A stretch of DNA of 16,945 nucleotides from Thermoleophilia bacterium (lineage in GTDB: Bacteria > Actinomycetota > Thermoleophilia > Gaiellales > Gaiellaceae). Both the position numbers and the translations under genes were made by a program. The notes under the pieces are model-generated. The model was not told where the DNA came from, did not search any database, and saw only the letters and a list, made by a program, of their open reading frames with translations. The DNA lies in the NCBI GenBank assembly GCA_025934335.1, contig JAICYG010000048.1, forward strand, positions 1 through 16,945. The letters are read 5' to 3'. Below, one piece after another: positions 5,939 through 12,261 of this stretch (the stretch's first letter is position 1; every line of letters starts with the position of its first letter).

Positions 5939-6190
5939 TCAGGAGGAGAGCAGCCGGGCCCGGGCGTCGGCGACGATCCGTCGCGTCGGCTCGATCCCGG
6001 CTTCCGAGAGAGTGGATTCGAGATCGGCGAGGAGCCGCGCGCGCAGGTGCGCGTCTGCCTCGGCCCGGACGATGAGATCGTCGAGCCCGCGCCGCGCCTC
6101 GGGCAGTTCCTGCGCCGCTCTCACCCACCCTTCGGGGGCCGGCGGCAAGGCTGCGATGAGACGGCCGAGCTGTTCGATGTCCTGTGTCAT
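5939..6190 (-). CDS. Small conserved-looking protein of unknown function (83 aa)
   Basis: ATG 6190 lies 7 nt after the sigma-factor stop, and the TGA is 2 nt before the cyclodeaminase GTG. The product (MTQDIEQLGRLIAALPPAPEGW...) is predicted to be almost entirely alpha-helical and soluble. It has a PPAPEGWV motif, an ELPEARRGLDDLI helix and two further charged helices. There is no signal peptide, membrane segment, cysteine or zinc-binding HxxxCxxC, so it is not a ZAS-type anti-sigma factor. I do not recognise the family. Its position directly after an ECF sigma gene makes a regulatory partner of the sigma factor the most testable idea. Confidence 0.7.
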   Translation of the reverse strand: MTQDIEQLGRLIAALPPAPEGWVRAAQELPEARRGLDDLIVRAEADAHLRARLLADLESTLSEAGIEPTRRIVADARARLLSS

Positions 6191-6197
6191 TCTCGAA

Positions 6198-6752
6198 TCA
6201 CCCGACCTCAGGACCGACGAGAGCCCCGGAATCTTCCATCGCCGAGCGTAATTTTTCCAGGCAGCGCGAGATGCGGCTCGCGATCGTGCCCGCGGGCAGG
6301 TCGAGCTCCTCGCCGATCGTGCGGTAGCTCTGGTCCCGGGCGAAGAAGCGGTCGAGCATCTCTCCGCACGGCTCGCCGATCTTCGCCAGTGCCTGCCGTA
6401 CCGCGAGCGCCTCGTCGAGCTCCAGCAGCACCTCGTCGAAACCGTCCGGCTCGACGTCCTCGACGGGCGCCTCGCGCTTGACCTCGCGGAGCCGGTCGAT
6501 GCACTGCCGCCGCGTCAGCTGGGCGAGCCACGGCCGCACGGCGCCGTCGTCGCGCAGCTTCGGGAGCTGCACGTACGCCTTCGCGAACACGTCCTGGAAC
6601 ACGTCCTCGGCGTCGTGCTCGCGCAGCCGGAAGCCCTGTATGCAGATCGCATACACGTAGCGCGAGAAGCGCTCGACGAGCACTGCCCAGGCGGCGTCGT
6701 CTCCGGCCCGGCAGCGCGCGACGAGAACCGCGTCGCTCGGCTCTTCCCCCAT
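6198..6752 (-). CDS. ECF-type RNA polymerase sigma-70 factor (184 aa)
   Basis: Region 2 is clear at about residues 20-95: FSRYVYAICIQGFRLREHDAEDVFQDVF, including the D-A-E-D-x-x-Q-x-x-F pattern, followed by the PWLAQLTRRQCIDRLR helix. Region 4 follows at about 125-175, with SYRTIGEELDLPAGTIASRISRCLEKLR as the helix-turn-helix for the -35 element. Regions 1 and 3 are absent, as expected for the group. The ATG at 6752 gives a standard N-terminus (MGEEPSDAVLVARCRAGDDAAW). It is the first gene of a tight minus-strand operon with the 83-aa protein, cyclodeaminase, protease and GAF genes. It is divergent from the third cyclic-nucleotide-binding gene, with only about 54 bp between them. No recognisable anti-sigma factor lies in the operon. 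Confidence 0.92.
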   Translation of the reverse strand: MGEEPSDAVLVARCRAGDDAAWAVLVERFSRYVYAICIQGFRLREHDAEDVFQDVFAKAYVQLPKLRDDGAVRPWLAQLTRRQCIDRLREVKREAPVEDVEPDGFDEVLLELDEALAVRQALAKIGEPCGEMLDRFFARDQSYRTIGEELDLPAGTIASRISRCLEKLRSAMEDSGALVGPEVG

Positions 6753-6793
6753 CGAATGAGAGTCTGGGGGCAGACGTCCGCAAAGGCAAGCTG

Positions 6794-6799
6794 TAGATT
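6794..6799 (+). promoter_or_regulatory. Candidate -10 box for a leaderless transcript
   Basis: TAGATT fits TANNNT and is preceded by TG (TGTAGATT). It lies 7 nt before GTG 6807, the spacing expected if transcription begins at the start codon. No matching -35 hexamer is seen and there is no Shine-Dalgarno before the GTG. Confidence 0.4.
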
Positions 6800-6806
6800 C
6801 GCTTCC

Positions 6807-7214
6807 GTGTTCGCGAAGAACCTGAAGGTGCGCCGCCTGAAGGAGGTGCCGCTCTTCTCCGGCTGCTCCAAGCGGGAACTCGAGGAGATCGCGGGCGTTG
6901 CGGACGAGCTCGTCTTCCCGGCGGATCGAACGCTGATCCAGCAGGGCGACGCGGGCCGCGAGTTCATCGTCGTCCTCGACGGCGACGTCGAGGTGCGGCG
7001 GGACGGGCGGCTGCTGCCGAAGGGCGACGCGAACTACTTCGGCGAGGTGGCGCTCCTGACGGGCGCGCCGCGGAACGCGACCGTGATTACGACGACCAGG
7101 GTCGACGCTCTTGTCATCACTGCCCGCGCCTTCGACCACATCGTCGCCAACTCGAGCTCGATCCGGCGCAAGGTGATCGCGAATCTCGCGTCGCGGCTTC
7201 CGCCGGGCGATTAA
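6807..7214 (+). CDS. Stand-alone cyclic nucleotide-binding domain protein (135 aa)
   Basis: A CAP_ED domain is the whole protein. It has an N-terminal helix with KEVPLFSGCSKRELEEIA, the beta-roll IQQGDAGREFIVVLDGDVEV and a binding cassette FGEVALLTGAPRNATV with the ribose-binding Glu (about 80) and phosphate-binding Arg (about 89). No HTH or enzyme domain is present. It has the same length and layout as the protein at 1329-1736. The likely start is GTG 6807: TAGATT (6794-6799) sits 7 nt before it, which would place transcription start at or next to the GTG, a leaderless mRNA. An in-frame ATG further upstream would add residues running back into the sigma-gene leader. The stop TAA overlaps the stop of the convergent LCP gene (TTAA at 7211-7214). 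Confidence 0.87.
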   Translation: MFAKNLKVRRLKEVPLFSGCSKRELEEIAGVADELVFPADRTLIQQGDAGREFIVVLDGDVEVRRDGRLLPKGDANYFGEVALLTGAPRNATVITTTRVDALVITARAFDHIVANSSSIRRKVIANLASRLPPGD

Positions 7215-8623
7215 CGGCACGAGCCTGCGACGGCGAGCATCTGCGCGTTCGTCAGCGTGTCGCGCAGCGTGTTCGTGAGCCACGCGCGGGTCGCGCCCAC
7301 CCGCCAGGCGAGCTGGTGGATGCGACCGCCCGAGGTGTAGGCGTCGTACGTGCGGCCGCCGCTGCGGATCGTCGTGGTCGGCGAGGAAAGGATCGGCGGG
7401 TCCTGCCAGGTCGTGAACATCCAGAGCAGCGAGTCGCCGGAGCCGGCCGTCGCGTAGAGCGCGATCGCCGGGTGGCCCTCGATCGCGTACGCGCGGGCGG
7501 AGTCGCTCCGCCAGAAGAACCCCGGCGGCAGCTCGGCCGGCGCGCAGGTGCGGATCCCGTTCGCCACGCCTGCAAGCAGCGCCCGGCCGCGGCCGCCGTC
7601 GGCGTAGAGCGACGGCGGCGGGGCCGGCGTGGGCCTCGCTCCTGCCGGCCGCGTCGTCCGCGGGGCCGGACTCTTGACGCCGAGCCACGCGCGCACCGTC
7701 GCACGCAGCTGCTCCGGGGTCGCGCTCAGGTAGTCGGCGCCGTAGAGGACGAGGTCGGACGCGGACACCGTCGTGCGCACGACGCCGCTCGACGGCGTGT
7801 CGTGGACGGCGCGCGCCAGCGACAGCACCTCGCCCAGGCCGTCGATGTCCGAGGTGGTCGCCTTCGCGACGGCGAACGCGAGGCGGCGCACCTCGAGGAT
7901 GTCCCACTTCGCGCCGAGCGCGTCGTGGGCGATCGTCCGCATCAGCAGCTGCTGCCGGGCGGCGCGGACGAGGTCGCTGTCGTCGTGCCGGTACCGCGCG
8001 AACGCGAGCGCCTGCGTGCCGTCGAGCTTCTGGTAACCGGGCTGCAGGTCGATGTTCGCGTAGTTCGTCGCGGCGGTGCCGACGTTCTCGTTGAAGTACC
8101 GCTGGTCGACCGGGAACCAGACGCCGCCGAGAGCCGAGACGACGTCCTTGAAGCCGTGGAAGTCGACCTCGACGAAATGGTCGATCTCGACGCCGAGCGT
8201 GTCGCGCACCACGCGCGTCAGCAGCCGCTCGCCGCCGTAGCGGAACGCCATGTTGATGCGGTCGTGGCCGTGGCCCGGGATCTCGACGTACAGGTCGCGC
8301 GGGATCGAGAGGAGCGCGATCCGATGCCGGTCCGGCTGGACCCGCGCGAGCATGATCGTGTCGGAGCGCGCCCCCGTGCCGCCCTCCCAGCGGTGATCGG
8401 AGCCGATCAGCAGGATCGTCTGCGCCGAGGGCTCGGGCGGGAGCTCCACCAGCGGGCGCTTCGGCGCCCGGTGCAGCTCGGGCTTCACGGCGGCGACGAC
8501 CGCTCCCTTCGCGCCGGCGTGCAGCTGGTCGATCGCCGACGACGCCTGCCAGTAGGCGACTCCCACCGCCGCCAGCGCAAGCAGCAACAGCGACGCGAGC
8601 ACGGCGACGATCACCTTCCGCAC
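7211..8623 (-). CDS. LytR-CpsA-Psr (LCP) family cell-wall ligase (470 aa)
   Basis: Residues 5-25 form an uncleaved N-terminal membrane anchor (VIVAVLASLLLLALAAVGVAYW). The LCP catalytic domain spans about 68-235 with its standard landmarks: ILLIGSDHR, GARSDTIMLARV, ALLSIPRDLYVEIPG, DRINMAFRYGG, and LDGTQALAFARYRHDDSDLVRAARQQ, including the conserved Asp and Arg residues that handle the polyprenyl-pyrophosphate donor. The family transfers glycopolymers from undecaprenyl carriers to peptidoglycan outside the membrane. A Pro/Ala-rich linker (about 322-338) leads to a C-terminal region of about 125 residues (LYADGGRGRALLAGVANGI onward) that I do not recognise. GTG 8623 is chosen because it directly precedes the membrane anchor. 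The gene is divergent from the NlpC/P60 gene, giving a cell-wall pair. Confidence 0.9.
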   Translation of the reverse strand: MRKVIVAVLASLLLLALAAVGVAYWQASSAIDQLHAGAKGAVVAAVKPELHRAPKRPLVELPPEPSAQTILLIGSDHRWEGGTGARSDTIMLARVQPDRHRIALLSIPRDLYVEIPGHGHDRINMAFRYGGERLLTRVVRDTLGVEIDHFVEVDFHGFKDVVSALGGVWFPVDQRYFNENVGTAATNYANIDLQPGYQKLDGTQALAFARYRHDDSDLVRAARQQLLMRTIAHDALGAKWDILEVRRLAFAVAKATTSDIDGLGEVLSLARAVHDTPSSGVVRTTVSASDLVLYGADYLSATPEQLRATVRAWLGVKSPAPRTTRPAGARPTPAPPPSLYADGGRGRALLAGVANGIRTCAPAELPPGFFWRSDSARAYAIEGHPAIALYATAGSGDSLLWMFTTWQDPPILSSPTTTIRSGGRTYDAYTSGGRIHQLAWRVGATRAWLTNTLRDTLTNAQMLAVAGSCR

Positions 8624-8710
8624 ACGTGCAGCTTTCCCGAACGGCGCGGGTCGCAACTGGCGTACCGCCCCCGGAAGGACTAGCGTCCCGCGGAGCCAAG
8701 GACGCCTCTG

Positions 8711-9943
8711 GTGCCGATCCCCCGCACGACAGTCGTCGCGCTCTGCGCGCTGCTCGCGACCGCGCTGCTCGCAGGCGATCTCTCGGCCGCCTCGCCGAAG
8801 CAGCGACTGCGCCAGAAACGCGCACAGGCCGCCGCCGTGCTCGCGCAGGTGAACACCCTCGACCGGCAGTTCGAGGCGAGCGTCGAGGCGTGGAACGGCG
8901 CCCGCTACGAGCTCGCACTGACGCGGAAGGAGCTCGTCACCGACCGCGCGCGGCTCCGCGTCGCGCAGCAGGCGCGGCACGTCGCCGTCGCGCGCCTCGA
9001 GCAGCGAGTCCGTGGGCTCTACGAGGAGAGCGACCAGCCGACGACGCTCGGCATCTTCCTGGGCAGCTCGAGCGTGTCCGAGCTGATCGACCGCATCGAC
9101 GCCGCGAACACGGTCGCGTTCGCCGACCGGCAGCTGATCACGCAGACGACGGCGGCCCGCGCGCGCTATGCGGCGGCGGCCAGGCGGACGGCCGCGACGG
9201 CGAGGCGGCGGGCGGTCGCGCTCGAGCAGCGGACACGGGAGCGCCGCCGGATCGGCGCGCTCCTCGGCGAGCGCAAGCGCCTGCTCTCCTCGGTGCAGAG
9301 CGAGGTGGCGAAGCTGCAGCAGGAGGAGGCTGCGCGGCAGGCGAAGCTCGCCGCCGAGGCGCGCGCGAGGCTCGCCGCGGAGCGCGTCGCCGCCGCGGAG
9401 CGAGCGCGGCAGCAGACGGCAGCGCGTGCGGCGGAGGCGGAGGCCGCACGGCGCGAGCGCGAGGCGACGACGACCGTCGCCGCGCCGCCCACGACGACGG
9501 CCGCGACCACGACGGCGGCCGCGGATCCGCCGCCGGCGCCCGCGACCACGACCGCCGCGGCGCCGACGCCGCCTCCCGTGCCGCCGTCCGCCGGAGCCGG
9601 CCACCCGGAGGCGGCCTCGATCGCGCTGCGCTATCTCGGCGTCCGCTACGTCTGGGGCGGCGCGTCACCCGCCGGCTTCGACTGCTCCGGCCTCGTCATG
9701 TACGTCTATGCGCAGCTCGGCATCGCGCTGCCGCACTACGCAGCGGCGCAGTACCAGCTGGGGACGCCGGTGGCGCGCGACCAGTTGCAGCCGGGCGACC
9801 TCGTCTTCTTCGACGGCCTCGACCACGTCGGCATCTACATCGGCGGCGGCCAGGTGGTGCACGCGCCGCAGACCGGCGACGTGGTGAAGATCTCGGCAAT
9901 CGCCGACTGGGGCGCCGGCTACGTCGGTGCCCGCCGGATCTGA
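8711..9943 (+). CDS. Secreted NlpC/P60 peptidoglycan endopeptidase with coiled coil (410 aa)
   Basis: Signal peptide at about residues 1-27 (ALCALLATALLAGDLSAAS). Long Ala/Arg/Glu-rich coiled-coil segments cover about 28-108 and 140-255, with a LYEESDQPTTLGIFLGSSSV bridge between them, as in PcsB/CwlO/RipC-type hydrolases. A Thr/Ala/Pro-rich linker (about 252-295) leads to an NlpC/P60 domain (297-410) with Cys325 (GFDCSG), His372 (LDHVG) and His384 (VVHAP). It would cleave peptidoglycan stem peptides outside the cell, with the coiled coil mediating autoinhibition or FtsEX-type activation in known relatives. GTG 8711 is preceded by AAGGA at 8-nt spacing. The following CoA-transferase start abuts its stop (TGA then GTG). 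Confidence 0.92.
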   Translation: MPIPRTTVVALCALLATALLAGDLSAASPKQRLRQKRAQAAAVLAQVNTLDRQFEASVEAWNGARYELALTRKELVTDRARLRVAQQARHVAVARLEQRVRGLYEESDQPTTLGIFLGSSSVSELIDRIDAANTVAFADRQLITQTTAARARYAAAARRTAATARRRAVALEQRTRERRRIGALLGERKRLLSSVQSEVAKLQQEEAARQAKLAAEARARLAAERVAAAERARQQTAARAAEAEAARREREATTTVAAPPTTTAATTTAAADPPPAPATTTAAAPTPPPVPPSAGAGHPEAASIALRYLGVRYVWGGASPAGFDCSGLVMYVYAQLGIALPHYAAAQYQLGTPVARDQLQPGDLVFFDGLDHVGIYIGGGQVVHAPQTGDVVKISAIADWGAGYVGARRI

Positions 9944-11050
9944 GTGGGCGGCGCACTCGACGGGATCCGCGTCGTCGACCTCTCGCGCGTCCTCGCGGGC
10001 CCGCTCGTCGCGATGACGCTCGGCGATCTCGGCGCCGACGTCGTGAAGGTCGAATCGCCCCTCGGCGACGACACTCGCCGCTGGAAGCCGCCCGCGGACG
10101 CGCAGGGCCGCGCGTCATACCACCACACGGCGAACCGCAACAAGCGCTCGGTCGCACTCGACCTGAAGCGGCCGGCCGATCTCGAGCTGGCGCGCCGGCT
10201 GTGCGGGCGCGCCGACGTCGTCGTCTCGAACTTCCTGCCGGGGACGCTCGCACGCTACGGGCTCGACCACGCGACGGTGGCGGAGGAGAACCCGGGTGTC
10301 GTCCACTGCGAGATCAGAGGCTTCGGCGAGGGTGCCGGGGCGGCGCTGCCGGGCTACGACCCGCTCGTCCAGGCGCTCTCCGGGCTGATGTCCGTGACGG
10401 GCCCGCCGGGGGAGCCGTCGAAGACGGGCGTCGCTGTCACCGACGTGGTCGCGGCGCTCTACGGCACGATCGGCGTGCTCGCCGCGCTCTACGCGCGACG
10501 CGAGTCCGGCCGTGGCCAGCGCATCACGGTCGACCTGCTCCACGCGAGTCTCGCCCTGCTCGCGAACCAGTCGTCCGGCTACCTGGCGAGCGGCGACGTG
10601 CCCGTCGCGCTCGGGAACGTCCACCCGAGCATCGAGCCGTTCGCGACGTACGCGGCCGCCGACGGCGACCTGATGATCTGCGCCGGGAACGACGCACAGT
10701 TCACGCGGCTCGCCGGGGTCATCGAGCTGCCGCACGACTCCCGCTTCGCGACGAACGAGCTGCGCGTCGCGAACAGGGACGCGTTGCGGGAGCAGCTCGA
10801 GGAGCGGCTGCGCCGGCGGACGCGGGGCGAATGGTCGGCGGAGCTCGCGTCGGCGGGCGTCCCGGCCGGCCCCGTGCAGACGATCGCGGAGGCGTTCTCG
10901 CTCGCCGATGCGCTCGGCCTCGACGTCGTCGACGAGACCGGCGGCGTGCGCACGGTCGCATTCCCGGCGAGGCTGTCGGAGACGCCGGCGGAGGTGCGCC
11001 TGCGCCCGCCCGACCTGGACGAGCACGGGCCCGCAATCAGGTCCGGCTGA
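9944..11050 (+). CDS. CaiB/BaiF family CoA-transferase (368 aa)
   Basis: Family III CoA-transferase. The N-terminus LDGIRVVDLSRVLAGPLVAMTLGDLGADVVKVE is diagnostic. It is followed by NRNKRSVALDLK, LPGTLARYGLD, and GYDPLVQALSGLMSVTGPPGEPSKTGVAVTD, in which Asp167 aligns with the catalytic aspartate that forms the acyl-enzyme intermediate. The C-terminal RTRGEWSAELASAGVPAGPVQTI motif is also typical. It moves CoA between organic acids; the substrate cannot be read from sequence. At 368 residues it is slightly shorter than the usual 390-430. GTG 9944 starts immediately after the NlpC stop, so the two are co-transcribed although functionally unrelated. Its last 14 bp overlap the end of the convergent OsmC gene. 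Confidence 0.9.
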   Translation: MGGALDGIRVVDLSRVLAGPLVAMTLGDLGADVVKVESPLGDDTRRWKPPADAQGRASYHHTANRNKRSVALDLKRPADLELARRLCGRADVVVSNFLPGTLARYGLDHATVAEENPGVVHCEIRGFGEGAGAALPGYDPLVQALSGLMSVTGPPGEPSKTGVAVTDVVAALYGTIGVLAALYARRESGRGQRITVDLLHASLALLANQSSGYLASGDVPVALGNVHPSIEPFATYAAADGDLMICAGNDAQFTRLAGVIELPHDSRFATNELRVANRDALREQLEERLRRRTRGEWSAELASAGVPAGPVQTIAEAFSLADALGLDVVDETGGVRTVAFPARLSETPAEVRLRPPDLDEHGPAIRSG

Positions 11051-11456
11051 TCGTCACCTCGACGCCCGCGTTCCGGAGCATGATCGAGAACGGGCAGCTC
11101 TCGTCGGCGCGCTCGAGCAGGTCGGCGGGAACCTCGGCAGGGACGGTGACCTGCGACGCGACGATCTGGTGCCCCTGCCCCTCGACCTCGTCCATCACGA
11201 TCCGGCACGACACCTCGAGCCGCTCCGGCGGCGTCCCCGCCTGGGTCAGCTCGGTCGCGATGCCCATCGTCAGGCAGCCCGCGTGCGCGGCCGCGAGCAG
11301 CTCCTCGGGGCTCGTCTTCCCCGCGACGGCCCCGATCCGGGCCGGCAGCGAGTAGGGGAGGCCGGTGAAGGCGCCGGAGGCGGCGGTCATGCTGCCGTTC
11401 CCGCGGGCGACGTTGCCCTCCCAGGTCACCTGCGCAGTGCGCTCGATCCGCGGCAT
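11037..11456 (-). CDS. OsmC family protein (139 aa)
   Basis: The OsmC/Ohr fold is recognised from TWEGNVARGNGSMTAASGAF, then KTSPEELLAAAHAGCLTMGI with the first redox Cys (61), and ERADESCPFSIMLRNAGVEV with the second Cys (121). Relatives reduce organic hydroperoxides with this Cys pair. It is closer to the OsmC branch than to Ohr, judging by the SPEELLAAAHAGC context. The start is ATG 11456, 5 nt after the cupin stop. GAGGAG at the cupin end supplies the ribosome-binding site, so the two are translationally coupled. The stop lies 14 bp inside the convergent CoA-transferase gene. Confidence 0.9.
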   Translation of the reverse strand: MPRIERTAQVTWEGNVARGNGSMTAASGAFTGLPYSLPARIGAVAGKTSPEELLAAAHAGCLTMGIATELTQAGTPPERLEVSCRIVMDEVEGQGHQIVASQVTVPAEVPADLLERADESCPFSIMLRNAGVEVTISRT

Positions 11457-11461
11457 CGCTC

Positions 11462-12139
11462 CTACTCCTCGTCGTCGGGGACGGCCGCGGGCCTGCCGTC
11501 CGGGTAGTAGGCCTCGGCGGGCGAGCCGGCCGGGCGGAAGACGCCGAGCACGCGCATCTCCGCGTCGCCGGTGTTCGCGAGGCAGTGGACGAGCGTCCTC
11601 GGCAGATGCACGCACGAGCCGGCCCGGAGTGCCGCCCGCTCGCCGCCGATCGAGAGCTCGCCCTCGCCCTCGAGCACGTAGATCACCTCGTCGTAGCGGT
11701 GGAAGTGATCGGGCGCGCGCCCGGGTGGGATCAGTCCGATGAACTGCGTCGCCGAGTTGCAGCCGACCTCCGGCGTCGCCCCGAGCAGGAAATGCCGGCC
11801 GGCGGTCGCCGTGCCCTGCTCGACGGCGGCGAGGTCGACGACCGCGGGCCCGGCGCCCGGCTCCGGGTCGTGCACGAGCACCGAGACGGCCCTGGCGCCC
11901 CCGTCTGCCGACCAGGTTGCCCCGGCCGGGACGAAGACGGCAACGCCCGGCCGGAGCACGTGCTGTTCGTCGCCGAGGCGCACGTGGCCCTCGCCCGAGA
12001 GCACGTAGAGCACCTCGTCCGCCGGGTCCGGCGAATGCCCGCCCGCGAGATCGACCAGCCGCTGTGTGAACGTCCCGACCTCGAAGAGGCGGCCGTCGGG
12101 ACGCTCGTCGGCATGCAGGGCGTACTCCATCGCCTGCAT
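11462..12139 (-). CDS. Double-cupin (bicupin) domain protein (225 aa)
   Basis: There are two cupin beta-barrels. The C-terminal one (about 135-205) has a complete metal site: His145 and His147 in DHFHRYDE, Glu151, and His185 in LPRTLVHCLAN. The N-terminal one (about 25-95) keeps the fold (DEVLYVLSGEGHVRLGDEQ, LRPGVAVFVPAGATW), but its metal ligands are degraded: one His in GGHSPDPADE and Trp where the last His should be. Only one barrel is therefore expected to bind metal. The substrate is unknown. Two starts are possible: ATG 12139 or ATG 12130 (MEYAL...). A TAGGGT at 12140-12145 on this strand directly abuts ATG 12139, which favours a near-leaderless start at 12130. The OsmC gene follows 5 nt downstream. 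Confidence 0.85.
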   Translation of the reverse strand: MQAMEYALHADERPDGRLFEVGTFTQRLVDLAGGHSPDPADEVLYVLSGEGHVRLGDEQHVLRPGVAVFVPAGATWSADGGARAVSVLVHDPEPGAGPAVVDLAAVEQGTATAGRHFLLGATPEVGCNSATQFIGLIPPGRAPDHFHRYDEVIYVLEGEGELSIGGERAALRAGSCVHLPRTLVHCLANTGDAEMRVLGVFRPAGSPAEAYYPDGRPAAVPDDEE

Positions 12140-12167
12140 ACCCTACGTCCTGATCGAGATTTGATCA

Positions 12168-12196
12168 TTGACACCGAACACGCGACGGAACATGAT
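12168..12196 (+). promoter_or_regulatory. Sigma-70-like promoter of the liv operon
   Basis: A perfect -35 TTGACA (12168-12173), a 17-bp spacer and the -10 CATGAT (12191-12196, 4 of 6 consensus) lie upstream of the binding-protein gene. They predict a transcript start near 12203 and a leader of about 60 nt. Three TGATC words lie around it (12151, 12162, 12193), possibly an operator. Confidence 0.65.
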
Positions 12197-12246
12197 CGCG
12201 GCTCAGCGTCACACCCCCCGGACGAAAAATAAGAGTGCCCCCAGGC

Positions 12247-12253
12247 AAGGAGG
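12247..12253 (+). promoter_or_regulatory. Shine-Dalgarno site fixing the binding-protein start
   Basis: AAGGAGG lies 8 nt before ATG 12262. It decides this ATG over the in-frame GTG at 12235, which would place the site inside the coding region and add residues before the signal peptide. Confidence 0.85.
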
Positions 12254-12261
12254 ACACAAAG

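Noticed and set aside
6753..6806. Promoter for the sigma-factor operon
   Set aside because: The 54-bp divergent spacer must hold it, but no convincing -35/-10 pair could be read on the minus strand.
6198..8918. 906-aa minus-strand frame as one protein
   Set aside because: Only its last 184 codons (from ATG 6752) are a real gene, the sigma factor; the rest is shadow of the LCP gene in another frame.
7211..9604. 797-aa minus-strand version of the LCP protein
   Set aside because: The upstream part is antisense to the NlpC/P60 gene and low complexity; the membrane anchor just after GTG 8623 marks the real N-terminus.
8626..11355. 909-aa open frame on the plus strand
   Set aside because: Arg/Ala-rich out-of-frame reading across the NlpC and CoA-transferase genes; no domain; GC-rich DNA keeps such frames open.
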